DNA from: Entoloma clypeatum
Taxonomy: Eukaryota > Basidiomycota > Agaricomycetes > Agaricales > Entolomataceae
DNA length: 64,000 bases
NCBI GenBank assembly: GCA_963565915.1
Contig: OY751494.1
Location: forward strand, 1,550,001 to 1,614,000
Direction of reading: 5' to 3'
Part shown: positions 21,621-31,596 of the stretch, piece after piece
Numbering within the stretch: position 1 is the first letter of the stretch
Layout: each line of letters starts with the position of its first letter
The notes under the pieces: model-generated
Databases searched by the model: none
The model's input: only the letters and a program-made list of their open reading frames with translations
What the model was told of the DNA's origin: nothing
Made by a program: the position numbers and the translations under genes

Positions 21621-23297
21621 CGAGTTGAAGATAATGGCCTCATTGAACCCCTTCCGACATCTGCTGGCTCCGATGCGATTTTGGTCATTGTAGACCGCCT
21701 CACTAAACAAGGCATCTTCATTCCTACCACCATTAATTGCACATCCAAAGACCTAGCAAACCTTTTCGTGCTTCACGTCTTTTCCAAGCACAGAGTTCCA
21801 CAAAATGTCACATCTGATCGCAGACCTGAATTCGTCTCCCGCTTTTTCCGCTCTCTTGCAAAAGCCCTCAACATGAGACTTCACTTCACTTCTGGATATC
21901 ACCCTGAAGGCGATGGTCAAACCGAACGCACCAACCAAACACTCAAACAATACCTCCGCATCTTCTGCAACTACCAGCAAGACAACTGGTCCGCTTTGCT
22001 TCCGCTTGCTGAGTTCACTTACAACAACACTCCGAGTGCCACTACTGGTGTATCACCATTCTTCGCCAACAAAGGTTATCATCCCGACATTACACTCCAT
22101 CCGGAACGTGATCTAGCATCTGATAAAGCTCAACAATACATTGTCGACTTAGATGAATTACATCAAGAACTAAAGACTGCTGTCGCAGAGGCACAACAAC
22201 ATTATCAAGGCCCTGCGGACGTCCGACGTTCTCCGCCTCCTCCGCTCCACGTCGGACAAGAAGTCTTTGTTAAAGCCAAGTTCTTCCGCACCACATGACC
22301 CACCCAAAATTTATCCGACAAATATGCTGGCCCATTTGAAATCATAGCCCAACCCAGCACACACTCCTTTACACTATGTCTATCCGACACTATGTGTGCT
22401 ATACACCCCGTCTTCCACATATCCATGCTCGAACCAGCAACTCCTAATGAGATTCCAAATCGGATACGATCTCCTCCACCTCCGCTTGAGATCGAAGGAG
22501 AAACCAAATACGAAATTGCAGAAATCATCAACTCAAAGATCGATAAAAGATGACGATGCAAACTCCTTTACCTCGTCCGCTGGTTAGGTTATGAAGACAC
22601 CAGTGAAGAGTTTTTGTCACGTAGCGTGTTTTTCAATGTCGGAAAACGTCGGACGAGTCGGAGTGGAGTAGCGGAGGAGCGGAATGCGGTAAGTGCGACG
22701 TTGGCAGAAAGGACCTGGCTTCAACTTATGTGTTGCGCCCCATTCTTTGACGTGGTCCTAGATTTTGGATTGGCAGATGTCAGAGGGTGAGAGGAGCGGA
22801 TGTGCGGAGCGGAGGTGCGGAGGTGGAGACGTGAGAAGGAGGATGAGGACAAAAGGCAAAGGAATAGATTGGTGGAACATATGGCAAGGGATAGTGACAT
22901 ATAATATTTGAACTGAGGAACTACGACAGAATTCATACTACTTATAGTAAACCAGAAGTGGGTCAGTAACTACTATAGGTAAGGTGTGGATGTCGGAGTT
23001 ACTCATTGGAGCAATCAGAGTACGGAGAGGAGCAAATGTAAAATCAACATCAAGATGTCTACTTGTCAGCATAATTAGAATGTTAACTAGTAGAGATGTC
23101 AATAAGTACTATTATGAAAATCGTCGGATGTCGGACCGGATAAAACATCGGAGTCGTCAGATGTGTTGGATGTATGAATTGCATGGTTATGACAGTTTTC
23201 TTGGTTACCCGCATCCAAGCTTGAACACGCAGCGGATACGGTAGCGGACTTCCACTCCGCTCAACCAACCAAGCCAGGCCCCTTATCGTGCTTGTAA
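21621..23297 (+). pseudogene. Integrase and chromodomain of an A/B-family Ty3 element (first copy)
   Basis: Begins at the gag/integrase join with LIEPLPTSAGSDAILVIVDR and runs through TSDRRPEF (Gly of the usual SDRGPEF changed to Arg) and GDGQTERTNQTL to the C-terminal domain (PLHVGQEVFVKAKFF). TGA replaces Arg codons at 22296-22298 and again before RCKLLYLVRWLGYEDT of the chromodomain. The middle part is also frameshifted. A solo B LTR (22615-23194, TSD GTTTT) splits the chromodomain. After it the frame ends SWLPASKLEHAADTVADF and on to TAA 23295-23297. Only relics of the catalytic core remain. Confidence 0.83.
22615..23194 (-). repeat. Solo LTR, family B (580 bp)
   Basis: Reads in reverse from TGTCATAACC to ACGTAGCGTGACA equivalents and is flanked by TSD GTTTT at 22610-22614 and 23195-23199. 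It contains many TCGGA motifs (TCCGA in its own sense). No internal sequence is left, so it formed by LTR-LTR recombination after insertion. Confidence 0.92.
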
Positions 23298-23348
23298 CAA
23301 GAAGAAAAGAAAATCTATTAATATTTTATACTAACAAAAAAACTACTT

Positions 23349-24316
23349 TCACTGTTTTTTGTTAGATACCCCCTCCGTCTCCTTGTTCCACTCCGATCCA
23401 GATTCCGCATCCGCTTCCTCCATCCGCTTCCGCTTGTTCGTTTCTTCTTCTTTTTCTTCTTCTTCTTCTACCTCCCTTCCCAACTCCTCCAATACCCTAT
23501 CATACTCCTCCACATCCTCGTCCTCATCGGATCCCTCCTCCGAAGCCTCCAAATCCTCCCTCCACATGATAACTGTCAGAAGCTCCTTGATTTCCCGCAG
23601 TTCCTTCAACTCCGCCTTTATCAGCCGCATCTCCCTTATCATGCTCCTAAGCCCTCTCACCACCTCCGTGCCTATGACCACCTCCGGCGGACCAAACCCC
23701 TCCGGCATAAACTCCGGCTCCTCCGATGCTACGGCTATCTGCAATCCCTCCGCGGTCCCCTCTCCCGTGGACGATCCCGCCTTCACATTCTTTGTTGCAC
23801 CACCTGCCACCTTAGCCTTTCCGACCCTCACCGCCTTGGTCATCCTCCGCTTCACCTCCGACTCCGCTTCCACTCCCATTCTGCAGCTTCGTTTTAAACG
23901 CTGGCACTGCCAGCACAACAAAACGTTGTCATTTCTAAAGAACAAGTTAATAACGAAGCATATAAAGAAATAGAAAAGACTCACTCCGATGGCCAAAAAC
24001 ACATGTCCCCTGCTTTCAAGCAGGAGGTGCAATCCTCCTTCCCCTGCTTGTAACTCACAGGCATATCCTTGAAAACCCCCTGCAGCCGGACCTTCTTCAC
24101 CTCCGCATTCGCCGCATCTGCATCCGCACCTGCAACCGGTTCCTTCACCTTCGCTTTCTCTGCCTTCCTCTCTGCTCGTCTCTGCTCTTTCGCCGCCCTT
24201 TTCGCCTCCACGCGCTCCTCTGCCTCCTGCAGCTTCCTCTCCAACTCTTTGGTGACCTTCTTCTGGCACTCCCTTTTAGCACGAAGAGCGGCGAGGGGTG
24301 AGTTCTCAGCGGACAT
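23349..24316 (-). CDS. Antisense, spliced gene for a Zn2Cys6-type protein in a Ty3 element (copy 1)
   Basis: Encoded opposite to pol, between pol and the 3' LTR. Exon 1 is 24316-23985 and exon 2 is 23934-23349. The 50-bp intron (23984-23935) starts GTGAGT, ends TTTAG and has a TTAAC branch-like site. The spliced protein has 305 aa. It starts MSAENSPLAALRAKREC, followed by a highly charged coiled-coil stretch (about 18-60) and an Ala-rich linker. A complete CX2CX6CX11CX2CX6C pattern follows (Cys 96, 99, 106, 118, 121, 128), split by the intron after the third Cys. Then come a basic patch (KRRMTKAVRVGKAK), a Leu/Ile-rich helix (about 200-235) and a long Glu-rich tail ending NKKQ. The spacing is that of fungal binuclear zinc clusters, though the basic residues of GAL4-type domains are fewer. 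The promoter may lie in the 3' LTR at 24448. No exact family is recognised. Confidence 0.75.
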
Positions 24317-24447
24317 AGTGGATAGGCGACAGGATAGATGTTGTGGTTGGGTGACAAGAGAGAAAAATCATGTGCAAAGCTTTTCAACCAACGGTCACGT
24401 GGATTACCTCATCTGGGCCTCAGGGTTTGGCCCTAAGAGGGAAATAC

Positions 24448-24982
24448 TGTCATAACCATACGATTCACATCCGACTTATCCGACGACTCCGACGATTCAT
24501 CCGCTCCAACATCCGCTCCAACAACATTCTATTTATATTTGATTATACTTCTACCACGTAACATCTCAACCATACTTACAAGTAGACATATGTTGTTCAC
24601 TTTTCATTTGCTACTCTCCATACTCCGAATGTTCCGATGGTCAACTCCAATATCTGCACATCACTTATAGTAATGCTGATCATTCTAGTCTACTATAAAT
24701 AGTGTACAAACCTGTTGTAGAACCTCAGTTCAAATATCATATGTTACACCTCATTTGCATCCATCTCTACTTGCCTTTGAGCATTCTCTCCATCACCTCC
24801 GCTCATCCACTCATCCGACATCTGCCAATCCAAAATTGAGGATCACGTCAAAGAGTGGGGCGCAACGCACAAGTTGAAGCCAGGTCCTTTCTGCCAATGT
24901 CGCGCTTATCGCATCCGCTCCTCTGCTACTCCGCTCTGACTCGTCCGACGTTTTCCAACATTGAGAAAAACGCTACGTGACA
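24448..24982 (+). repeat. Family B LTR, 3' end of a B-type element (535 bp)
   Basis: TGTCATAACC...CGCTACGTGACA. It follows the polypurine-like CCTAAGAGGGAAATAC. It contains TATAAATAG about 30 nt before CAGTTCAAATAT. It has no 5' partner LTR in this orientation and no TSD, so it is the end of a recombined element. Confidence 0.88.
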
Positions 24983-26393
24983 CAGCATGACGCTGCCTCA
25001 ATGCAGCCTCATGGTATTTACATATATAAGTAGGGTACTTTCACTTGTATTTGATAGCTTGTTCTCTTGAGATTCCCACTGGGTCCCTTGGCAATACAGC
25101 CCCTTCTTCATCTTTCCACGTTCCTCACTCTAAGTTCCTAAGTTTGGGCTCGCAATGTCATTTGACTTAGCATCGCATCAACAGAAGAACAAGCTCTAAA
25201 CTCGCCTGCCCAAACTCACTTCCCTTTCCTCCATTTCAACCTCGCCGTTTTGTGCTTTTTCATCAAAAGTACATATCTATATGTGGACCTCCCAGACTTC
25301 AGGGATAAGAAGAGAAACACTTGGTGCACCCACTATAATTAGTGTTGCCGTTCGAGACACATAGGGCAATGTTGAGCCCGTCCCGTATTGAGGTGACCAA
25401 AGGCCGACGCATCTAACCTTCGGGGAAGTTGCTGGCATGTGTGACGGTTTGGAAGAGAAGACCGTACATGTCTAGTTCGCAACAGGTGTTCCAGGCCCCA
25501 ACTCCTCAACAGCTCGATTCGACCAGTCCAGCGCGCATAGGGGTGTTGACTGCGTGGACTTCATCTTTCCCAGATCTTCCTCCATTTGGGCATCCCAACT
25601 GCCTGGGTAGACAGATTGTTCTTTGGGTTTTCTTTTCAGATTTTTTTTTCGCCTAAGCATCAGAACAGGGTTGCGCGCCCGACGTAAGGTACTATTGTTC
25701 AAACCAAAATACTCCCCCCCGTCAGAACACCATCATGGACAACCAAGATCTTCAGGACAAAGCCCCTGAACTCCCTGAGCATCACAAACCCCCCATTGCA
25801 CCACCTCCTCCTCACCGACCAGGCAGAAGAATTGAATAGCCGGCAAATATAATGGATCCCAACCCCTGTTTTTGGAATGGTGGGCAAAAATGCTCATGTG
25901 GATCTGAGTAAATTGAGATTTGTTACATGGGGATGATGAAATCTGTATCACAGTCTGGTCCTGATTAGATGGACTGATTGCAGGAATGTATGGGGAGACA
26001 CAACTCACCCAATGCATGGAATCGAATGATTGGCCAACATATCAAAACTTAGTCTATGAAATCACCATGAGGTTTCATCCTACCACTGAAGTGGAATGGG
26101 CCAGAGCAAAAATTGAGGGGTTCAAACAGAACCAGATGAAGACAGACAATTGGATCACGCAGTTTGGAACACTGGCGATCAAAGGGAAAATTGAGGATCA
26201 TCATGGGATTTCCTTACTGGAGAGAAATGCCCGGGACTCAATCATACAACAATTATTTCAGCAAGGAAGACATCAAAACACCATGCAGGAAACCATCGAG
26301 GAAATCTCAGCCATCGGAAGGGCTGAAGAAAATTATGCCATGAGGCAAGGAATGAGGCAGGGACATCAAAGACAAGGGAACCAATGGGGAACC
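24983..26393 (+). mobile_element. Family C Ty3 fragment: LTR end, leader and gag
   Basis: 24983-25320 resembles the 3' part of an LTR (TATATAAGTAG near 25022, end AGAAACAC). TGGTGCACCC at 25322-25331 begins with the TGG expected of a conventional tRNA 3'-end primer site. A leader of about 400 bp without genes follows, then gag. The assignment to family C rests on gag type and is tentative. The fragment ends abruptly where A-family integrase begins. Confidence 0.5.
25735..26393 (+). pseudogene. Ty3 gag, broken, ends in a fusion with integrase
   Basis: Starts MDNQDLQDKAPELPEHHKPP with a Pro-rich N-terminus. It is then readable with frame changes and stops as FLEWWAKMLMWI, and DGLIAGMYGETQLTQCME. 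From 25986 the frame is open and contains the Gag core (YQNLVYEITMRFHPTTEVEW, NWITQFGTLAIKGKIEDHHG). It ends in an Arg/Gln/Gly-rich tail (RQGMRQGHQRQGNQWG). At about 26393 it runs in frame into integrase of another family, so a 238-codon gag-integrase chimera exists. No zinc knuckle remains. Confidence 0.72.
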
Positions 26394-27215
26394 TCCAGTT
26401 ACCACCCCGAAGGCAATGGCCAAACTGAATGTACTAACCAGACCCTCGAACAGTACTTGCAGATATTCTGCAACTACCAACAGGACAACTGGTCCGCTCT
26501 CCTTCCAATTGTGGAGTTCGCATACAACAATGCACCTAGTGCTACCACTGGCATATCTCCCTTCTTTGCAAACAAGGGTTACCATCTGAACATTACTGTT
26601 CACCCGGAACGCAACCTTGCCTCTTCCCGAGCTCGATCCTCCGTGACTGACTTGGACAAACTTCACAAAGAACTGAAAGCCACCATCTCTGATGCTCAAT
26701 GACATTACCAAAAGTCCTCCAACAATAATCGGATCGCACCTCCGACATTCTCTGTCGGACAACAGGTTTTCGTCAAAGCACAGTTCTTCTGCACAACACG
26801 CCCATCCAAGAAAGTTTCAGAAAAGTACTTCGGACCATATGAGATCATTGCACAACCTGGCACACACTCCTTTACCCTCCGACTCCCCAACACATTCTGC
26901 AGTGTTCACCCCATCTACCACATCTCCATGCTTGAACCTGCAACTCCGAACACCATTCCGAATCAGACCCAACCTCTGCCTCCTCCGATTGACATCGATG
27001 GAGAACTAGAGTATGAGATTGCCGAAATCGTCGACTCAAAGATCAACCAACAATGAAGCTGCAAGCTACTATATTTCGTCCGTTGGTTAGGATATGAAAA
27101 CACTGATGAAGAATTTTCTTGGCTACCAGCCAATGAATTGGAAAATGCCCCCAAGCTTGTCTCTGACTTTCATTCTGCTTATCCCGACAAACTGGGTCCG
27201 CTCATGTCGCTCTGA
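26394..27215 (+). pseudogene. Integrase C-terminal half and chromodomain, A family (second copy)
   Basis: Starts within the integrase core (YHPEGNGQTECTNQTLEQYL, where Cys replaces the Arg after the catalytic Glu) and goes on through FAYNNAPSATTGISPFFANK to a TGA at 26700-26702. In frame after that it reads APPTFSVGQQVFVKAQFF, FSEKYFGPYEIIAQPGTHSF, VHPIYHISMLEPATPN and the chromodomain (YEIAEIVDSKINQQ, stop, SCKLLYFVRWLGYENTDEEF, SWLPANELENAPKLVSDF). It ends at TGA 27213-27215. It is the counterpart of 21621-23297 without the solo LTR. Confidence 0.83.
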
Positions 27216-27243
27216 AACAAGAAAAAACAAGTACTATTGCTAT

Positions 27244-28173
27244 CTATTCAGTACATTGTTTCTTGTTTGACGGACCCTCCTCCTTGTCCGACTCCTCCTC
27301 TGACTCCGCCTTCTCTGACAGCTCTGAAATCAACATGTCGGAGTCATCTGACAGCCCTGACAACTCCAACCCCTCCCTACTTACAATGTCCTTCCTAATC
27401 CTCCTCATGATCCTCTTCTCCAGTCTCAACTCATGCATTTCCTCCCTTGCATCCATCTCCTCCTCTGACTCCTCCTCCGACTCCTCTGGCAACTTTTGCT
27501 GATACTTGGTGTTCACTGAGTCTTCGACTGCTGTCAGCAGTCGCCTCACCTGCCTCGTCTCTGCCAGTATCATCTTGAGGACACTCAAGATGGTGACCTC
27601 CGACCCCTCCTCCTCTGGTACCTCCCACGCCTTCTTCTTTTCCTTATTAATCTTCACCACCCTCTTAACCTCCTTCACCTCCAACTTCCCCTCCAACGCT
27701 CCAACCTCGCACTTCTTCTTGTCTTTGACACAATCCTTGCAGGATGACTTATTCCTAAAACAAAAGATTAAAACAGAAAAGACAAACCAAAGAAGAACTC
27801 ACTCATTGTGTTTGCACTCGATGCCCTTCATAATGCACCTATCGCAGGCGCTGACTCTGACCCCGACTCCTGACCCCTCTCTGACCATCGCTGTCACCTC
27901 CTCCACCTTCCTCTTCTTCGTCGCCCTCTTCTTCTTCTCCGCCTGTGGCACCCCAGACCCCTTGCTCGATGCATCTTTCGCAGCGGCCACTTCATCGGCC
28001 CTCTTCTGAGCTGCCAGCTCCAATGCCTGACGCATCTCCTCTGCTACCCATGCCGCCTCCGCAGCCCTCTCTTCCTCTGCTCTCTGCTCCTCCTCAGCCT
28101 TCCTCACAGCCTTCTCCTCCACCACTCGCTTCTTTGCCTCCACCTCCGCAAGCTTAGCCTGCAGCACCTCCAT
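27244..28173 (-). CDS. Antisense, spliced gene for a Zn2Cys6-type protein (copy 2)
   Basis: Same position as copy 1, antisense between chromodomain and 3' LTR. Exon 1 is 28173-27803, exon 2 is 27754-27244, with a 48-bp intron (GTGAGT...TTTTAG) of the same phase and at the same place in the zinc cluster. The spliced frame from ATG 28173 gives 293 aa: a coiled-coil rich in Glu, Ala and Lys (MEVLQAKLAEVEAKKRVVEE and onward), a basic KKKRATKKRK stretch, then CX2CX6CX8CX2CX6C (CDRCIMKGIEC and CKDCVKDKKKC), a Leu-rich helix and an acidic tail ending NKKQCTE. An ATG at 28199 matching the MSA start of copy 1 is out of frame, so this copy may be N-terminally broken. Sequence identity to copy 1 is low while the layout is conserved. 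Confidence 0.72.
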
Positions 28174-28367
28174 TTCTTTTGAAAATTGGTTGCCGACATG
28201 TTGAAGTTTTTGGAAGAGTTTTTTGAAGCAGAAAGGTAAGGGGGGGGGAAACAAGAAGAACAAACCACTCGGACGGTATTTCAACCAAGGCATCACATGA
28301 CACAGTTCACGCGCACCGACCACCTAGGTCCTTAGGCCTCATGGGTTCGGCCCTAAGGGGGAAATAC

Positions 28368-28776
28368 TGTTACAGTCCAATCAGCTCCGACAATTTCTGA
28401 CCAATTCCGACACCTCCAACATTTTGACTAATACTTATTATGCACATTTACTGTTATGAATCTCGTTACTATATACATTACTTACATCCAACCATTTTAC
28501 TTATGTTAAGCATCTCTGACAGCCACTCGTTATCCAACTCCGACAAAGCCACATCTCCGACATAGTATTTAAACTTATGTAGAATTGTGTAGTAGCTTCA
28601 GTTTGAATATCAACTTAGATTTGACATCACACCTCCCATCCTCTTTCCTACTCTTACCCTGAATCTGACCTCCGACCCTCAAGTTGAAGCCAAGTCCTTG
28701 CCCCTACATTGCACGTGCTCCAACCCTCCGACACATCCGACATAGCTCCGATGTTTTTGTCGATCAGTTCTTAACA
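28368..28776 (+). repeat. Family A 3' LTR (409 bp, internal deletion)
   Basis: Matches 15637-16123 except that about 80 bp are missing before AAGTTGAAGCC. It is preceded by CCTAAGGGGGAAATAC and followed by TSD CAACT. Confidence 0.9.
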
Positions 28777-29021
28777 CAACTCTTTGTTCATTGCAATGGC
28801 ATAGTTGAGGCTGCAGATTGCTAGGCCAATGTGTTGATTTTTTATCTTGAGAGTCCCGGTGTACTTCCAGAGGATCTGTTTCTCTTCATAGGTGGGGGTG
28901 ATGGGGAGATTGGATAGGGTGTGAAGGCGTATGTACATTTGCCGATGGAGAATGTCGGCGAGGGAGGTTTTGAGGGCATGGATCTGGTCTTTCATGGAGA
29001 GTGTCTCATCCATAAGGGCGG
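28777..29021 (-). pseudogene. G5 ORF3, middle part
   Basis: Encodes MDETLSMKDQIHALKTSLAD, HRQMYIRLHTLSNLPITPTY and IAMNKEL, a diverged version of the 123-aa ORF3 of G1 and G4. Its C-terminus continues at 15566-15636 and its N-terminus (MSNAISHTEDTNGAITAD) at 34821-34878. The reading frame would be open across the A-element insertion point, so the ORF was still intact when that insertion happened. Confidence 0.75.
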
Positions 29022-30286
29022 TGAAACGAAGGAAGTGAGTCTGGGGATGAGCGCGAGCGATATCTCTATCACACACACCAACACCAAACACAACAACAAA
29101 GACCGAACAAGTCTTGCGATGCGTACTTCTCAATCGATATAGTTCAGGGTGATGAGTGGGATTACTCAGGATGCGACTCTTCCAAACAACAATTGAATAA
29201 CTCGTTTAGCGATGGCTCAATAAGTCTTGAACAAGACTTAGAGATAGTTCTCAATAGATAATGAACCGAGGTTTGTGATTTCCGAACCAACAAGACTTCG
29301 CGAACACGATCTCGACCAAATACAAACACAACAATGACCAATACGACCGATAGATAACACAATTTGATGATTGACAAGTTCTTGAACACACAAAACACAA
29401 TTGCGACTGACTTCCGATGCAAACCAAACGATCTCAAGGCTTCAATGATACTTGCGAATGACAACAGATGCACAAGACAAATGCTATCAATTCTGGGGCA
29501 CAATCTAACCTAACCTATCTACGATGAAACTACAAGATTTTATACATGAGCAGCAATAAAGGTTGCATGTGGTATCGATAAATGGTATCCAGTCAAATGA
29601 CCTTTGCTAAAGTTGTTTTGATGTGCCCATGTGGTGGACAACACCACAGGTACGCCCCTTTTCCATATCCGAACCTCTGCCGCACTGGAGAGGCCACTAT
29701 TTCAATATCTTGGTTTTGCAATGTACCCGGGACAATGCTGACTAGTTACCATGAGGTATCAACTGCATCAATTAAGGGTCGCCTCGGTAAGCCACCCATC
29801 AGATTTGATCTCTATCAAAGTTCACCATAAGGTCATGTTGATCGTGACATATCAAACCCAATCTCGGTCTGTATCATCCGATGTCATTTTGATATTCCCG
29901 ATACGGACAATTTGGACATGAAGCACGGTGCACGTTGACCAAACCTCTCACAAGAATGTCTCTGGTCAAGCCCCGACGTATGGTAGACAGTGCTAGTGTC
30001 ATCAATAACTCCAATATAACCCATCTCCTTGTTTCACGCTTCGTCGCGAGAGACACTCAATAGTCTTTTCTATCTCGCGAGACGATCCCATAGCTCTTGA
30101 GTATCATAGCTAAGCCCATAGTGGTGACCAACGCTATGTCCTACATTGTCAGGGTCGCTGGTCTCTCTCTAACATCGCCACTAAGTCCTCAGAATCAAAG
30201 CTCATCTAGGACTCTCTATATCCCTTAGAGATAGTGTGAAAGGGTGCAAAATGCGCAGATTTTAGGCCTAGATGCATCACGGCCTT
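29022..30286. other. Unidentified insertion in G5 ORF3
   Basis: About 1.26 kb that separates ORF3 codons which are adjacent in the other family G copies. It is AT-rich with stretches such as CACACACCAACACC. I see no long reading frame with a recognisable protein, no clear LTR and no convincing terminal repeat. The last bases before 30287 again belong to ORF3. Confidence 0.4.
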
Positions 30287-30992
30287 ATCAGCGGCAGTGT
30301 TGTCTTGACCCCATTGACCTCGTCAATAGTCAAAGGGGTCTGACCTGTTTGACCAGGTCAGTCAATAAAGGGTCAATGGGTCAAAGTCACGCTGACATGC
30401 ATATATTTATACCTCAATGATTGCTGTATTGTCTTAGTCCTGCTGTACCAATACAATGATTGCATGTTGGGAAACAATACTACAAAATATGCTACATAAG
30501 TAGATGCCCATAAATGTACCCACTATCTCTCGATCACACATCTCCTGAAGGTCAAGGGTGGAGTGACTTCATGTGTTCATCGGCATGAAGAGAAGCTTTT
30601 GATAGCAGGAGGAAAGACACAAGAAGTTTGAGAGAGGGCTGCTGTGATTATTAACATCGTGAGTGATAACCGCTTTTGGAGCTCGCTCTCAAAGTGAGTC
30701 TTTCTACTAGTATCCTCCCCCAAGATCTCATTCGGCATCTTTAGGATTCAGGCAATACTGGAACCACTTGCTATTGCTGCCAACATCACGCAGGCATCTG
30801 ATACCCGCCTCGATCATGTTTTATTAACTCTCGGCAACTTGTATCGCATCTACTCCAATCATTCAACCATCGACTATGTTATTGCCCACCAAATTCTGGG
30901 CAGCCTCAAAAAGTGTTGGGCCAAGGCCAATCAGTATATCTTTATCCTGGCAGTTTTATTTAATCCTTTCATTTGAGCCCGCTTGTTCAAAC

Positions 30993-31581
30993 TGTCATAA
31001 CCATGCAATTCATACATCCGACACATCCAATGACTCCGACGTTTTATCCGGTCCGACATCCGATGATCTTCATAATAGTACTTATTGACATCTCTACTAG
31101 TTAACATTCTAATTATGCTGACAAGTAGACATCTTGATGTTGATTTTGCATTTGCTCCTCTCCGTACTCCGATTGCTCCGATGAGTAACTCCGACATCCA
31201 CACCTTACCTATAGTAGTTACTGACCCACTTCTGGTTTACTATAAGTAGTATGAATTCTGTCGTAGTTCCTCAGTTCGAATATTATACGTCACTATATGT
31301 TGCCATACGTTCCACCAATCTATTCCTTTGCCTTTCGTCCTCATCCTCCTTCTCACGTCTCCACCTCCGCACATCCGCTCCGCACATCCGCTCCTCTCAC
31401 CCTCCGACATCTGCCAATCCGAAATCTAGGACCACGTCAAAGAATGGGGCGCAACACATAAGTTGAAGCCAGGTCCTTTCTGCAAGACGTCGGACTTGTC
31501 GCATCCGTTCATCCGCTACTCCGCTCCGACTGCTCCGATGCATCCGACGTTTTCCAACATTGAAAAACACGCTACGTGACA
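30993..31581 (+). repeat. TRIM-B 5' LTR (589 bp)
   Basis: TATAAGTAG at 31241 lies about 31 nt before TCAGTTCGAATAT (31271-31283), the predicted transcript start. I count 12 TCCGA and one TCGGA. Confidence 0.93.
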
Positions 31582-31583
31582 GT

Positions 31584-31596
31584 ATATTCGAACTGA
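31584..31596 (+). other. Self-primer-binding site (family B)
   Basis: ATATTCGAACTGA, two bases after the LTR, is a perfect 13-nt complement of TCAGTTCGAATAT at 31271-31283. Compared with family A it has G for A, matched by C for T in the LTR. Confidence 0.78.

Larger units (their letters stand above)
15637..28776 (+). mobile_element. Composite A/B-family Ty3 element with nested insertions
   Basis: The outer LTRs (15637-16123 and 28368-28776) belong to the same family and are flanked by a perfect TSD CAACT (15632-15636 and 28777-28781). Between them in order: self-primer site, family A gag, copia C2 nested in gag, a deletion joining gag to integrase, chromodomain split by a solo B LTR, antisense Zn2Cys6 gene, a B-type LTR, a family C LTR/leader/gag fragment, a second integrase and chromodomain, a second antisense gene, and the A LTR. 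Protease, RT and RNase H are missing. The internal B LTR and the gag/integrase joins show that this is a recombinant mosaic and not one intact element. Confidence 0.8.

Noticed and set aside
23359..23973. 204-aa Ser-rich frame on the plus strand
   Set aside because: It is the complement of the acidic exon 2 of the antisense gene (GAA/GAG codons read as TTC/CTC); no domain and no counterpart with a start in the second element.
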